Position numbers and translations under genes: made by a program
Part shown: piece by piece, positions 26,061 to 33,594 of the stretch
Position numbering within the stretch: position 1 is the first letter of the stretch
How the letters are laid out: each line of letters begins with the position of its first letter
Notes under the pieces: generated by a model
The model's input: the letters and a program-made list of their open reading frames with translations, nothing else
The model's database searches: none
Told to the model about the DNA's origin: nothing
Source: Paenibacillus terrae
GTDB taxonomy: Bacteria > Bacillota > Bacilli > Paenibacillales > Paenibacillaceae
Reading direction: 5' to 3'
Length of the DNA: 56,380 nt
Assembly (NCBI RefSeq): GCF_005217525.1
Contig: NZ_PNXQ01000002.1
Location: 153,182-209,561, forward strand

Positions 26061-26474
26061 ATGTCCGAATTTATTGTGTGCAAACTGGCGAGCAAAACGT
26101 TCGCTTTAAACTTTGTAGAAGTGGAAGAAGTCATGAATGCCAGGAAAGGAACACCGCTTCCTTTTTCCGAGTCATGGCATGAAGGAATGGTCACCATTCG
26201 TGGTGACGTATTTACGATCCTGAATTTGCGCAAAAAGCTGCAGCTCCCCGCTTCAAACGAGTCCTCCGAGGACAAAATGATTTTGCTCAGCCGGGCAAAA
26301 ATTGCTCTGCTCGTCGATCAGGTGGAGGATACAGCTTCCGCCCTGGACAGCCAGTTGAAAAGCAACGAGGAAGAGTGGCAGCGCGAGCTGTTTCCTGCCG
26401 TACTAGAGCATCAGGGCGCACTCGTTCCGGTGATCGATATGGACGCGTTTCTCGCTTCGACCAAGACGAATTAA
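26061..26474 (+). CDS. CheW-domain chemotaxis coupling-type protein
   Basis: A 137-residue single CheW domain: FIVCKLASKTFALNFVEVEEV, a central IRGDVFTILNLRKKL block, and GALVPVIDMDAFL at the end. CheW proteins bridge chemoreceptors and CheA. This one is isolated, with no cheA, receptor or flagellar genes nearby, so it may be an accessory coupling protein. AAGGAG is 9 nt before the ATG. A strong terminator follows. Confidence 0.85.
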   Translation: MSEFIVCKLASKTFALNFVEVEEVMNARKGTPLPFSESWHEGMVTIRGDVFTILNLRKKLQLPASNESSEDKMILLSRAKIALLVDQVEDTASALDSQLKSNEEEWQRELFPAVLEHQGALVPVIDMDAFLASTKTN

Positions 26475-26486
26475 GCGTATTGATGT

Positions 26487-26540
26487 AAAATACCACCCAA
26501 AGCTTGAGCCGTCTCGCGCTCATCTTTTGGGTGGTATTTT
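26487..26540. terminator. Strong bidirectional terminator between cheW and the slipin gene
   Basis: AAAATACCACCCAAA and TTTGGGTGGTATTTT are perfect 15-bp inverted copies, ending in T4 on the plus strand and equivalently on the minus strand. It lies between convergent genes. Confidence 0.85.
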
Positions 26541-26573
26541 GCGTTAAGGGACGTGAAACCTACCGCTATCTCT

Positions 26574-27692
26574 CTATACGGTCCCCTGTCCATCCTTCAT
26601 GTGAACCAGCGTGTTCAACTGTTCCAGCAGCGTATTCCCGCCAGTCAGTGAAATGGTTCCAATCTTCTCGCAGATTTTTTCCAGAAACTCCAGCTCTTTG
26701 AGACGGTAGAGGGTGGCATTTTCATCCATCAGCTTGGCGGTATTCAGCAAACTGCGAGTAGATGCTGTCTCTTCGCGCCGTGTAATGAGATTGGCTTGCG
26801 CTTTTTTCTCTGCCAGCAGCACCGTGTTCAAAATATCCTTGATATCCCCCGGCAAAATAATATCCTTCACCCCTGCCGACGTAAAAGTCACCCCATACTC
26901 GCCGCTTTGCTCATTCAGACGGGTCAAGACATATTCCGCAATTTCCTGCTTCATTTTCAACAAATCATCCAGCTTCATCGTTCCGACATACTCACGCAGC
27001 ACCAGTTGGAGCATAATGTACATTTGCTCCTCGAATGCCCGAAATTCCAGCGCCCGCAGCGGGTCAACCATGCGGTACTGACAGACGAAGTTCAGGCGCA
27101 GTGTGATTTTGTCCTCAGTCATAATTTCCTGCCCCATCAGGTCCATCTGCTGCTGTCGCAAATCTATCGTTCTGATCTCCGTGTTCACCGTCGACATCCA
27201 GAAATAATATTTACCCGGCTTCAGCTCGCCTTGCAGCACGTTATCATAATACAGGAAGCCCAGCTCATAGCTTGCCACCTGAAGCGCCTTCCAGAAGCCC
27301 TGTGTCTTGGCCAAAAAGGCTTGCCCCAGCGCCTTATCAATTGCCGGCTGCCGTGTATCCGCATGAACAAAACGATGCTCCTTGAGCACGTTCCAAAAAG
27401 CATATTTACCAGCGGGCAGCAGCTCCACGAACCGATTATCCTCATAATGCAGCACATATTCATAATCCTCTACATCGACGACGGTCAATTGCTCCAGTAG
27501 AACGGAATCCGTCAAAAACAAACGAATATCGTGATCCGGTACAAAAAATGGTTCAGCAACATTCAAAATCTCAACCGTTTCCTGCTGAAATGTCTTCAAT
27601 ACATAAGTCCCCGGCAGCAGCAGCTTGTGATAGCTTCCCTTTTTAAACAGCAGCCCGCGCTCATCCGATTTAATCGTTATTTTCTTAAACAT
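26574..27692 (-). CDS. Slipin-family (SPFH/band 7) protein without membrane anchor
   Basis: A 372-residue protein from the ATG at 27692 (MFKKITIKSDERG), which has TAGGAG 7-8 nt upstream; the open frame reaches 27737 without a ribosome site. It begins with two related beta modules (LLLPGTYVLKTF near 30 and LLPAGKYAFWNV near 95), then a third copy GELKPGKYYFW, and an SPFH/band-7 domain (LRLNFVCQYRMVDPLRALE, then VTFTSAGVKDIILPGDIKDI). It ends with a helical, Ala/Glu-rich coiled-coil-like tail. Unlike most stomatins it has no N-terminal hydrophobic hairpin. Function unknown; such proteins may organise membranes or proteases. Confidence 0.8.
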   Translation of the reverse strand: MFKKITIKSDERGLLFKKGSYHKLLLPGTYVLKTFQQETVEILNVAEPFFVPDHDIRLFLTDSVLLEQLTVVDVEDYEYVLHYEDNRFVELLPAGKYAFWNVLKEHRFVHADTRQPAIDKALGQAFLAKTQGFWKALQVASYELGFLYYDNVLQGELKPGKYYFWMSTVNTEIRTIDLRQQQMDLMGQEIMTEDKITLRLNFVCQYRMVDPLRALEFRAFEEQMYIMLQLVLREYVGTMKLDDLLKMKQEIAEYVLTRLNEQSGEYGVTFTSAGVKDIILPGDIKDILNTVLLAEKKAQANLITRREETASTRSLLNTAKLMDENATLYRLKELEFLEKICEKIGTISLTGGNTLLEQLNTLVHMKDGQGTV

Positions 27693-27749
27693 CGTATCAC
27701 TCCTAGTATTTAAAATCCTCAGCTTAAAAGTGTGCATTTTTATGTAAGG

Positions 27750-27786
27750 CGGCTCCGCGATCCATTTGATCTTCCGATCGCTGTTC
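27750..27786 (+). repeat. Dispersed repeat, copy A
   Basis: It contains GGCTCCGCGA, a short variable spacer, then TTGATCTTCCGATCGCTGTT in one form. The same block occurs inverted at 28721-28755. The copies share TTGATCTTCCGATCGCTGTT almost exactly, far beyond chance. Confidence 0.7.
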
Positions 27787-28339
27787 GCACAATATAGTCA
27801 AAACATACTTTTAAAATGAGGATTCTTCATTTTTATTCGTTGTAACAGGTTTAGTAACCCTGGCAGAGCATCCCTTCGGGGTGGCGGGCGGGGCCAAGCT
27901 TGAGGAAAAAGGAAGGTTCCGCTTGTTCCCGTGTTGCGAGGATGGAATTTATCAATCCAACATCGACTGTAAATTCGCACTCCCGAAGCCTCGGGGCCTG
28001 TCGGCGCTTGCTCTCTCCGGTATCCGCTGGCCGCATAGCCACCTCCCCGACTCCTGTCATGTGGACCAGAAACGGGATACTCTCATCCGGGTCTTTTCAT
28101 TGGTTTTTCTCGATTTTTTGAATACTCTACCGTGAGTCGCGTGGAAGGCGATTGGGATTCGAACCCTAATTTGGTGGATACATCAGATTTACAGGATACC
28201 TCACCCGATCAGGGCAGGCACTGCGGGACCATTTGAAATCCTCACCTCGGTAATATCTTTCTGTATCAGCCTTTATCATTATCACGCACACCCGCACTTA
28301 CGAACATGGCGAAAGTATTACGACTCCATAAAAAAGTAA

Positions 28340-28382
28340 AAAAAGACACCTGAGAAGCACATTCGCTTCCCTCGTGTCTTTT
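28340..28382 (+). terminator. Orphan terminator hairpin
   Basis: AAAAGACAC and GTGTCTTTT form the outer stem, with GAG/CTC and GC/GC inside. No annotated gene ends nearby, which suggests an unannotated transcript (possibly the GC-rich block upstream). Confidence 0.6.
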
Positions 28383-28621
28383 GTCATATTGCAATATATG
28401 TAAACTTCTTCATTCCCTAAACCATTCACACCATTAGGTGTTCACCCTATGAGTTATTCATCCCATTAACCATTCACCCTAATAAACGTTAAGTATACAA
28501 AAAAGAATCTTCCAGGTTTTTTAGCCCTTCAGATCCTCAATCTTTAAGTCTCTAAGTCCTTTTGCCCTTCCCCCATTGCCCTACCCCATTTCGGAAAATG
28601 AGTTACTTTGTGGCGGGTAGT

Positions 28622-28758
28622 AGCGGAGCGGAGGGGTTGAATCTGGAGAAGCGTGAGCGTTCGCCTTTGCAGTGGGATTCTTACCTCTACATATTTTATA
28701 CAATCCGAAGAATCCCGCTGCAACAGCGATCGGAAGATCAACCCCTTCGCGGAGCGCT
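28622..28758. repeat. Large imperfect inverted repeat downstream of ribD (dispersed repeat copies B and C)
   Basis: The left arm (28622-28684) contains GAGGGGTTGAATCT and GCAGTGGGATTCTT. The right arm (28708-28758), read inverted, contains GAAGGGGTTGATCTTCC and GCAGCGGGATTCTTC. The centre is AT-rich, so the transcript would fold into a hairpin of about 135 nt. The right arm also matches repeat copy A. It lies in the 3' region of the ribD unit and may act as its terminator or as a REP-like mobile repeat. Confidence 0.65.
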
Positions 28759-28780
28759 TTTCTCCCACCCACAACCTCAC

Positions 28781-29881
28781 TCATTTGTCCCGCCCAAAAT
28801 ACCCTTCTATTTTCCAGTCCACGCCGACCTGCGTTACACTCAAATCCTGCAATGCCACCGCATCGCTCATGGCGGACACGCCTTCTCCCCCGAGAAAGCC
28901 CGGTGCTCCACGCCCTCCAACCAGCTTCGGCGCAATGTACAGTACGAGCTTGTCTGCCAGTCCTTGCTGCACGAACGAAGCGTTCACCTCGGCCCCGCCT
29001 TCCACGAACACCGAAGACACCTCCGCTGCGCCCAGAATATCCAGCATTTGCGGCAGGTTGACCCGTTCACTGCCTTCATCCTGTGTCGGATATACCTTTA
29101 CACCCAACTGTTCCAGTTGGCTCCGCTTGTCTTCATCATAAGCACGTCCTGTAAATATCCAGGTAGGTGCCTCACCATCTGTAATGACACGGGCATCCAA
29201 AGGAATGCGAAGCGTGCTGTCCAGAATGATGCGAATCGGATTCCGACCTTCTGGCAGACGAGTCGTCAGCTGCGGATTATCGTGAATGACTGTCTGTACA
29301 CCGACCAGTATCCCTATATGCTCGTGACGAAGGCGATGCACGTCCTCCCGTGCCGCATCGGACGTGATCCATTTACTTTGTGACGTTCGAGTGGCAATTT
29401 TGCCATCCAGCGTCACCGCCGATTTGATCGTGATAAAAGGACGCTTGCTCACGATATATTGGTTAAACACTTCATTCATGCGGACAGATTCCTGCTCACA
29501 TACCCCAGTGATGACCTCAATACCCGCATCCTTCAAGATTTGTACCCCTCTGCCCGAAACCAGCGGGTTCGGGTCCAGCGCTGCAATAACGACCCGACGG
29601 ATGCCAGCCTTCACAATCGCTTCCGCACACGGGCCTGTCCGTCCATGGTGAGAGCAAGGCTCCAGCGTTACATAAATCGTCGCTCCCCGGGCATGTTCCC
29701 CCGCCATACGCAAAGCATGAATCTCGGCATGTGGCTCGCCGGGCTTCAGATGAGCGCCGATCCCGACGATGCGGCCGTTGTTCACAATGACCGAGCCGAC
29801 GAGCGGATTCGGTTCCGTTTGTCCCTTGGCACTTTTGGCATTTTCCAGTGCCAGGCGCATATATTTCTCGTGAGTGGTCAT
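28781..29881 (-). CDS. ribD: RibD-type bifunctional pyrimidine deaminase/reductase
   Basis: A 366-residue protein with an N-terminal zinc deaminase domain (PHAEIHALRMAG and LEPCSHHGRTGPC) and a C-terminal reductase domain (KSAVTLDGKIATRT, ILVGVQTVIHDNPQLTTR, VFVEGGAEV). In riboflavin synthesis it deaminates and then reduces the pyrimidine made from GTP. Here it is the last gene of a three-gene unit and overlaps the GTP cyclohydrolase II gene by 4 bp. ribE and ribH are absent, and no FMN riboswitch is visible upstream. It could be a second copy feeding another pyrimidine-derived product. The enzymatic assignment is strong; the pathway is open. Confidence 0.9.
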   Translation of the reverse strand: MTTHEKYMRLALENAKSAKGQTEPNPLVGSVIVNNGRIVGIGAHLKPGEPHAEIHALRMAGEHARGATIYVTLEPCSHHGRTGPCAEAIVKAGIRRVVIAALDPNPLVSGRGVQILKDAGIEVITGVCEQESVRMNEVFNQYIVSKRPFITIKSAVTLDGKIATRTSQSKWITSDAAREDVHRLRHEHIGILVGVQTVIHDNPQLTTRLPEGRNPIRIILDSTLRIPLDARVITDGEAPTWIFTGRAYDEDKRSQLEQLGVKVYPTQDEGSERVNLPQMLDILGAAEVSSVFVEGGAEVNASFVQQGLADKLVLYIAPKLVGGRGAPGFLGGEGVSAMSDAVALQDLSVTQVGVDWKIEGYFGRDK

Positions 29882-30642
29882 AGTACCTCCCTGAAATCGA
29901 AATCCCGCAAATGGCCGGACCGTTCCACCTTCGTATTCAAATACCGTTCATTATATTGCGACACATCGCCCCACAGCGGCATACGGCCAGCCACGTTCAT
30001 ACCAGATTGCTTCAGAGCTTCCAGCTTCTTAGGATTATTCGTAATCAAGGTTACCGGTTTTTGTCTCAGGTGGCGAAGCACACTAATCGCATCCGCATAA
30101 TTGCGAGTATCATCTTCAAAACCCAATTGGTGGTTGGCTTCAACAGTATCCATACCGTTCTCCTGCAAAATGTAGGCCATCGCTTTGCTGAACAAACCGA
30201 TCCCACGGCCCTCATGGTTTGCCAGATAAAACAACGCACCCGTTCCGTGCTCAACAATCATTTTCATGGACTGATGGAGCTGAAATCCGCAATCACAACG
30301 CTTGCTACCAAAAATATCTCCAGTATGGCAAATGCTATGCATACGAACAAGCGCATTCTCCGATTGTTGAAGATCGCCGTACACCAATACGCTCGATTGT
30401 TGTCCTTCTGCCAAATCCAGCGTGGACAAACGCTTCACAATCGTGTCGGCGGTGGCATTCAGCAGGTCCTGACGATCCTCCTCATCCCGTACAGGCAACC
30501 AGCAATACCATTGAAAAACAACTGTTTCCCCTTCCAAATTGACTGGCAGCTTAATCGGCCCTACCAAAATCGTCGAAGATTGCTCTCCGCGAATCGTTTG
30601 AATTTTATCATTAAGTAGCGTAGCTACGTCTTTTTGGTTCAT
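29878..30642 (-). CDS. ribA: GTP cyclohydrolase II (RibA-type, not fused to DHBP synthase)
   Basis: A 254-residue protein. The zinc site is CHTGDIFGSKRCDCG, the substrate loop is NHEGRGIGLF (standard RibA usually has RQEGRGIGL), and TVEANHQLGF and LITNNPKKLEAL follow. It opens the imidazole ring of GTP, releasing formate and pyrophosphate. Bacillales housekeeping copies are normally the C-terminal half of a RibBA fusion; this free-standing, divergent form together with ribD and a monooxygenase resembles the composition of specialised pathways such as toxoflavin. It is 24 bp after the monooxygenase gene and overlaps ribD by 4 bp. Confidence 0.85.
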   Translation of the reverse strand: MNQKDVATLLNDKIQTIRGEQSSTILVGPIKLPVNLEGETVVFQWYCWLPVRDEEDRQDLLNATADTIVKRLSTLDLAEGQQSSVLVYGDLQQSENALVRMHSICHTGDIFGSKRCDCGFQLHQSMKMIVEHGTGALFYLANHEGRGIGLFSKAMAYILQENGMDTVEANHQLGFEDDTRNYADAISVLRHLRQKPVTLITNNPKKLEALKQSGMNVAGRMPLWGDVSQYNERYLNTKVERSGHLRDFDFREVL

Positions 30643-30666
30643 CTCTCTGCACCATCCTTTATAAGC

Positions 30667-31776
30667 TTACTTCTGTATGATCTGGTTTTCTATGGGTGAA
30701 AAATGCTCATGAAACGTGGATTCCATCGTAAGCTGTCGTTCCTGAAGCTCAGTGACAGCCTGCCGCCGCTCGTCTTCGAACGCCTTTAGGCCCGCTCCAG
30801 TATATCCACCCTGCTGACGCAAACGAAGAAGCTCACTCGCCAATACATCGGCATCCTTCAAGGCTGCGTTCAAGCCAAAAGCTCCGGTAGGTGTCATGGT
30901 ATGCGCCGCATCTCCAATGAGAACCAGTCCGTTCCGCGACCACGTATCGCTGCGGCTGCTGAAAATATCCAACGGTACAAAGTCCTTCCACGAACGAATC
31001 TGATCATGTACGCTATGCTTTAAATCCGGGAAAGTCTCAACTAACAAGTGTATGAACGGTTCAAACGACTGCTTAAACAAGGTATGAAAACTACCTTCAT
31101 CTACGTTCCAGCCCATTTGAATATAGCCCTCAGCCTGCGAAAATAAAGACAACTGCCGCCCGTTGACCAATGCCAGACGTGTGACAGGCTCCCATCCGAC
31201 AGGTGCCATAATTTTGGCCCACAGCAGATCATAGCCGTGTCTGATATTCGTCACTGGCATCTGCGCCAGCTTGCGCACGGTCGAATAGCGACCATCTGCC
31301 CCGACAATAATAGAGCTGCGAATCGTAACCTCATCGCCGTTCTTATCGCAAGCGATCAAGCCCGTGTATCCCTGCTCGCTATCGCCTTCCAGCGCAGTCA
31401 CTGTCGTGCCCGCCAAATAACGAAAGGACTCGTACGTTGAAGCCTGCTTGAGCAGAGCCTCCAAAAAACGAGGCTGTGGAATGTGAACCCCCACATTACC
31501 TTCCGCTGGCTCAATCGTCTTCACCTGCTGCTGATGCTCCCAATATTCGATTCTCGTCGAAGCGAGGGCGTACTCCTCATGAATTTGTTCAAGCAGCTTA
31601 TGCTTTTGGATCACTTGCAGACCCTCATCATTTAAAATTTCGCCGCGAAAAGCCTTTCCCGCCACGCTCTGCCGCTCAACCAATATCGTCGAAACACCTT
31701 GCTCCGCCAGCAAACAGGATAACAAGGCCCCGGCTGGTCCTCCCCCAACTATGCATACTTCGCATTCCAGCTTCAT
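30667..31776 (-). CDS. FAD-dependent aromatic-type monooxygenase (PHBH/UbiH-like)
   Basis: A 369-residue flavoprotein of group A. It has the dinucleotide motif VGGGPAGALLSCLLAEQG at the N-terminus, the FAD/NAD(P)H motif GADGRYSTVR near residue 180, and the second FAD motif LIGDAAHTMTPTGAFGLNAAL near 290. Such enzymes hydroxylate aromatic or heteroaromatic rings using NAD(P)H. It is the first gene of the unit with GTP cyclohydrolase II and RibD, so a pyrimidine or flavin-like intermediate is a plausible substrate; this is inference. AGGGGG precedes the ATG. A divergent HxlR gene at 32037 may regulate it. Confidence 0.85.
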   Translation of the reverse strand: MKLECEVCIVGGGPAGALLSCLLAEQGVSTILVERQSVAGKAFRGEILNDEGLQVIQKHKLLEQIHEEYALASTRIEYWEHQQQVKTIEPAEGNVGVHIPQPRFLEALLKQASTYESFRYLAGTTVTALEGDSEQGYTGLIACDKNGDEVTIRSSIIVGADGRYSTVRKLAQMPVTNIRHGYDLLWAKIMAPVGWEPVTRLALVNGRQLSLFSQAEGYIQMGWNVDEGSFHTLFKQSFEPFIHLLVETFPDLKHSVHDQIRSWKDFVPLDIFSSRSDTWSRNGLVLIGDAAHTMTPTGAFGLNAALKDADVLASELLRLRQQGGYTGAGLKAFEDERRQAVTELQERQLTMESTFHEHFSPIENQIIQK

Positions 31777-32036
31777 CTGACTTCCCCCTACACCTAAACC
31801 ATGACCTCAACAATTAGTCCGTACCTGTCAATTTAATTGCATCGTTATAATATCAAATTTTAAGGATTTATATATGAGCATTTTGCATATATATACGTCC
31901 GTATCGAATCCACAAGTTACTTTATGTAACAAAGTATATTTATATCATTCAATTTCGTCAAGTTATAAATTTATGTAAAGTAAATTCATTTACTTTTAAC
32001 AGTTGATCGTTAATAATAGGATCATGAGGTGATCAA

Positions 32037-32372
32037 ATGAACATTCCGCAAATGTGCCCACGGTTTGAAAAAGCTATGGAGCTACTGAGCAAACGTTGGA
32101 CGGTATTAATCGTGTTTCAACTAACTAACGGTCCGCAACGATTTGTCGCTATCGAAAATTCAATCCCCAATTTAAGCGGGAAGGTCCTTTCCGATCGCTT
32201 GAAGGAGCTTGAAGAAGAAGGAATCATACAACGTATGGTTTATCCTGAAAAGCCGGTTCGGATCGAATACTCCCTTACGGATAAGGGACGCGATTTAGCG
32301 CCATTGTTTGACCATATCGGGACTTGGGCTACCCGCTGGATTGAAGTTCTGCCAGCAATTGAGCAGCAATAA
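32037..32372 (+). CDS. HxlR-family (DUF24) transcriptional regulator
   Basis: A 111-residue winged-helix protein: CPRFEKAMELLSKRWTVLIVF, LSGKVLSDRLKELEEEGIIQR and the wing VRIEYSLTDKGRDLAPL. The Cys near position 6 (MCPRFEK) is where redox- or electrophile-sensing Cys6 lies in Bacillus relatives such as YodB, so thiol sensing is possible. It diverges from the FAD monooxygenase unit across 260 bp of AT-rich DNA, making it the obvious candidate regulator. GAGGTG precedes the ATG. Confidence 0.88.
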   Translation: MNIPQMCPRFEKAMELLSKRWTVLIVFQLTNGPQRFVAIENSIPNLSGKVLSDRLKELEEEGIIQRMVYPEKPVRIEYSLTDKGRDLAPLFDHIGTWATRWIEVLPAIEQQ

Positions 32373-32412
32373 CCTGGTTAAACCAACACGGACACAGACT
32401 GCTAACATGCCA

Positions 32413-32468
32413 AAGAACGCCTTTGCCCCAAGTACAATTCGTACTCATGACGCAAGGCGTTCTATTTT
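32413..32468 (+). terminator. Terminator of the HxlR gene
   Basis: AGAACGCCTT and AAGGCGTTCT form the outer stem, with an inner AGTAC/GTACT hairpin, then ATTTTTC. Confidence 0.75.
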
Positions 32469-32496
32469 TCATATGACGGATTGCCCTATGATTTAC

Positions 32497-32880
32497 TTAT
32501 ATATCGCCACGTTGCATTTCCTCGCGTATGGACTGCACCCGCTTTTTTCCCCAATCATACATCATCTCTACAATCGGTAAAATCGTCATCCCCAGCGCGG
32601 TCATTGAATATTCCACTTTTGGGGGCACCTCGGGATACACTTCCCGGTGTACAATACCATCCTCCATCAATTCTCGCAGTTGATTGGTCAGCACTTTATG
32701 AGACAGCTTTGGAAACAGCCTTTGCAAGTCACTGAACCGGTGCGGCCCTTCCACCCCCAGATGCCATAAAATGACGACCTTCCACTTGCCGCTTAACACT
32801 GACAGGGTCAGTTCCTTTTCACAGTTATAGTCTCCGTTGACGATTTTCTCCCGTATTTCTTCTCTCAGCGTATCAGACAT
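32497..32880 (-). CDS. HxlR-family (DUF24) transcriptional regulator
   Basis: A 127-residue winged-helix protein from the ATG at 32880 ([13 protein letters not shown]), which follows AAGGAG; the frame is open to 32973 without a ribosome site. Core: [44 protein letters not shown], and [15 protein letters not shown]. The Cys before the first helix could sense electrophiles. It diverges from the DJ-1/PfpI gene, and two palindromes lie in the shared region. Confidence 0.88.
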   Translation of the reverse strand: MSDTLREEIREKIVNGDYNCEKELTLSVLSGKWKVVILWHLGVEGPHRFSDLQRLFPKLSHKVLTNQLRELMEDGIVHREVYPEVPPKVEYSMTALGMTILPIVEMMYDWGKKRVQSIREEMQRGDI

Positions 32881-32937
32881 ATATCGGTTAACTCCTTCTA
32901 TTCCATCATGATCTTGCACCGTACTTGCTTCATAATA

Positions 32938-32953
32938 GTAACCTACAGGTAAC
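32938..32953. promoter_or_regulatory. Candidate HxlR operator 1 (DJ-1 gene region)
   Basis: GTAACCT-AC-AGGTAAC is an inverted repeat with one mismatch, located between the divergent HxlR and DJ-1/PfpI genes. Confidence 0.5.
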
Positions 32954-32957
32954 CTCC

Positions 32958-32971
32958 GCACTTGAAAGTGC
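32958..32971. promoter_or_regulatory. Candidate HxlR operator 2 (DJ-1 gene region)
   Basis: GCACTT-GA-AAGTGC is a perfect palindrome 4 bp after operator 1. A GCACTT half-site also occurs in the palindrome upstream of the HxlR gene at 42989. Confidence 0.55.
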
Positions 32972-33040
32972 ATTCTTCACACCCGGACGAAACCATCCTA
33001 CAATAATAGATATCGTTTCACATTCAAGGAGGAATGAAGT

Positions 33041-33559
33041 ATGAGTAAAAAGGCTCTTTTTATTATACCCCCGGAACGCTTTAATGAAGATGAATTGTTT
33101 AAACCGAAGGAAGCGCTGGAGCAAGCAGGCGTTACTGTGACGCTGGCCAGTACCCAAACAGGCGAAATTACTGGTGACTACAATGGGAAAGCAACCGCGA
33201 ATCTGGTTATTACAGACGCGGTCCCTACTGATTATGACGTAGTCGCTGTAATCGGCGGATCAGGCACGAATGATCATCTGTGGAACAACGCGGATCTCCA
33301 AACCCTGCTGAAACAAACGCATGAGCAAAAAATTCTGTTGTCCGGCATCTGCGCAGGCTCTGTAGCCGTAGCCCAAACCGGGCTGCTATCCGGCAGAACG
33401 GCTGCATGCTATCCGGTGGATGTGCAAAAGGATCAGCTCCAGACGCATCAAGTCGAATATGTGACTCAGCATGTGGTTGCCCATAGCGACATCATCACTG
33501 CTGATGGTCCAGACGGCGCACAGGAATTTGGCGAAGCCCTCGTCCATGCCTTGCAGTAG
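33041..33559 (+). CDS. DJ-1/PfpI-family protein
   Basis: A 172-residue class I glutamine-amidotransferase-like fold. The nucleophile-elbow cysteine is in LLSGICAGSVAVA near residue 103, and an early acidic residue in FNEDELFKPKEAL may correspond to the conserved Glu. Members act as glyoxalase III, deglycase-like or stress chaperones; the specific activity cannot be read here. AGGAGG precedes the ATG. Together with the divergent HxlR regulator it looks like an electrophile/aldehyde stress pair. Confidence 0.82.
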   Translation: MSKKALFIIPPERFNEDELFKPKEALEQAGVTVTLASTQTGEITGDYNGKATANLVITDAVPTDYDVVAVIGGSGTNDHLWNNADLQTLLKQTHEQKILLSGICAGSVAVAQTGLLSGRTAACYPVDVQKDQLQTHQVEYVTQHVVAHSDIITADGPDGAQEFGEALVHALQ

Positions 33560-33594
33560 GTTCGAGCCGAGTCCCAACATTATAGGTAATACGA

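Larger units (their letters stand above)
27738..28560. other. 823-bp region without a convincing gene
   Basis: Contents in order: a repeat copy at 27750-27786; a GC-rich block at 27850-28115 with overlapping open frames on both strands but no ribosome site or recognisable protein; a T-arm-like segment at 28154-28166; a terminator at 28340-28382; and short degenerate CATTCACC-type repeats at 28425-28490. The GC-rich block differs sharply from the AT-rich flanks. Confidence 0.5.

Noticed and set aside
27881..28135. Protein-coding genes in the GC-rich block (open frames on both strands)
   Set aside because: No ribosome sites, overlapping frames on both strands, no recognisable domain; GC-rich sequence yields such frames by chance.
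28141..28235. A functional tRNA gene on the minus strand at the GGGTTCGAATCCC motif
   Set aside because: The acceptor stem has no complementary 5' partner, the T stem has a mismatch, and CCA/discriminator spacing is one base off. Kept only as a possible remnant.
28425..28490. CRISPR-like array from CATTCACC-type repeats
   Set aside because: Repeats are short, degenerate and irregularly spaced, with no cas genes nearby.
31777..32036. FMN riboswitch upstream of the monooxygenase/ribA/ribD unit
   Set aside because: None of the conserved RFN-element segments is visible in this AT-rich stretch on the minus strand.
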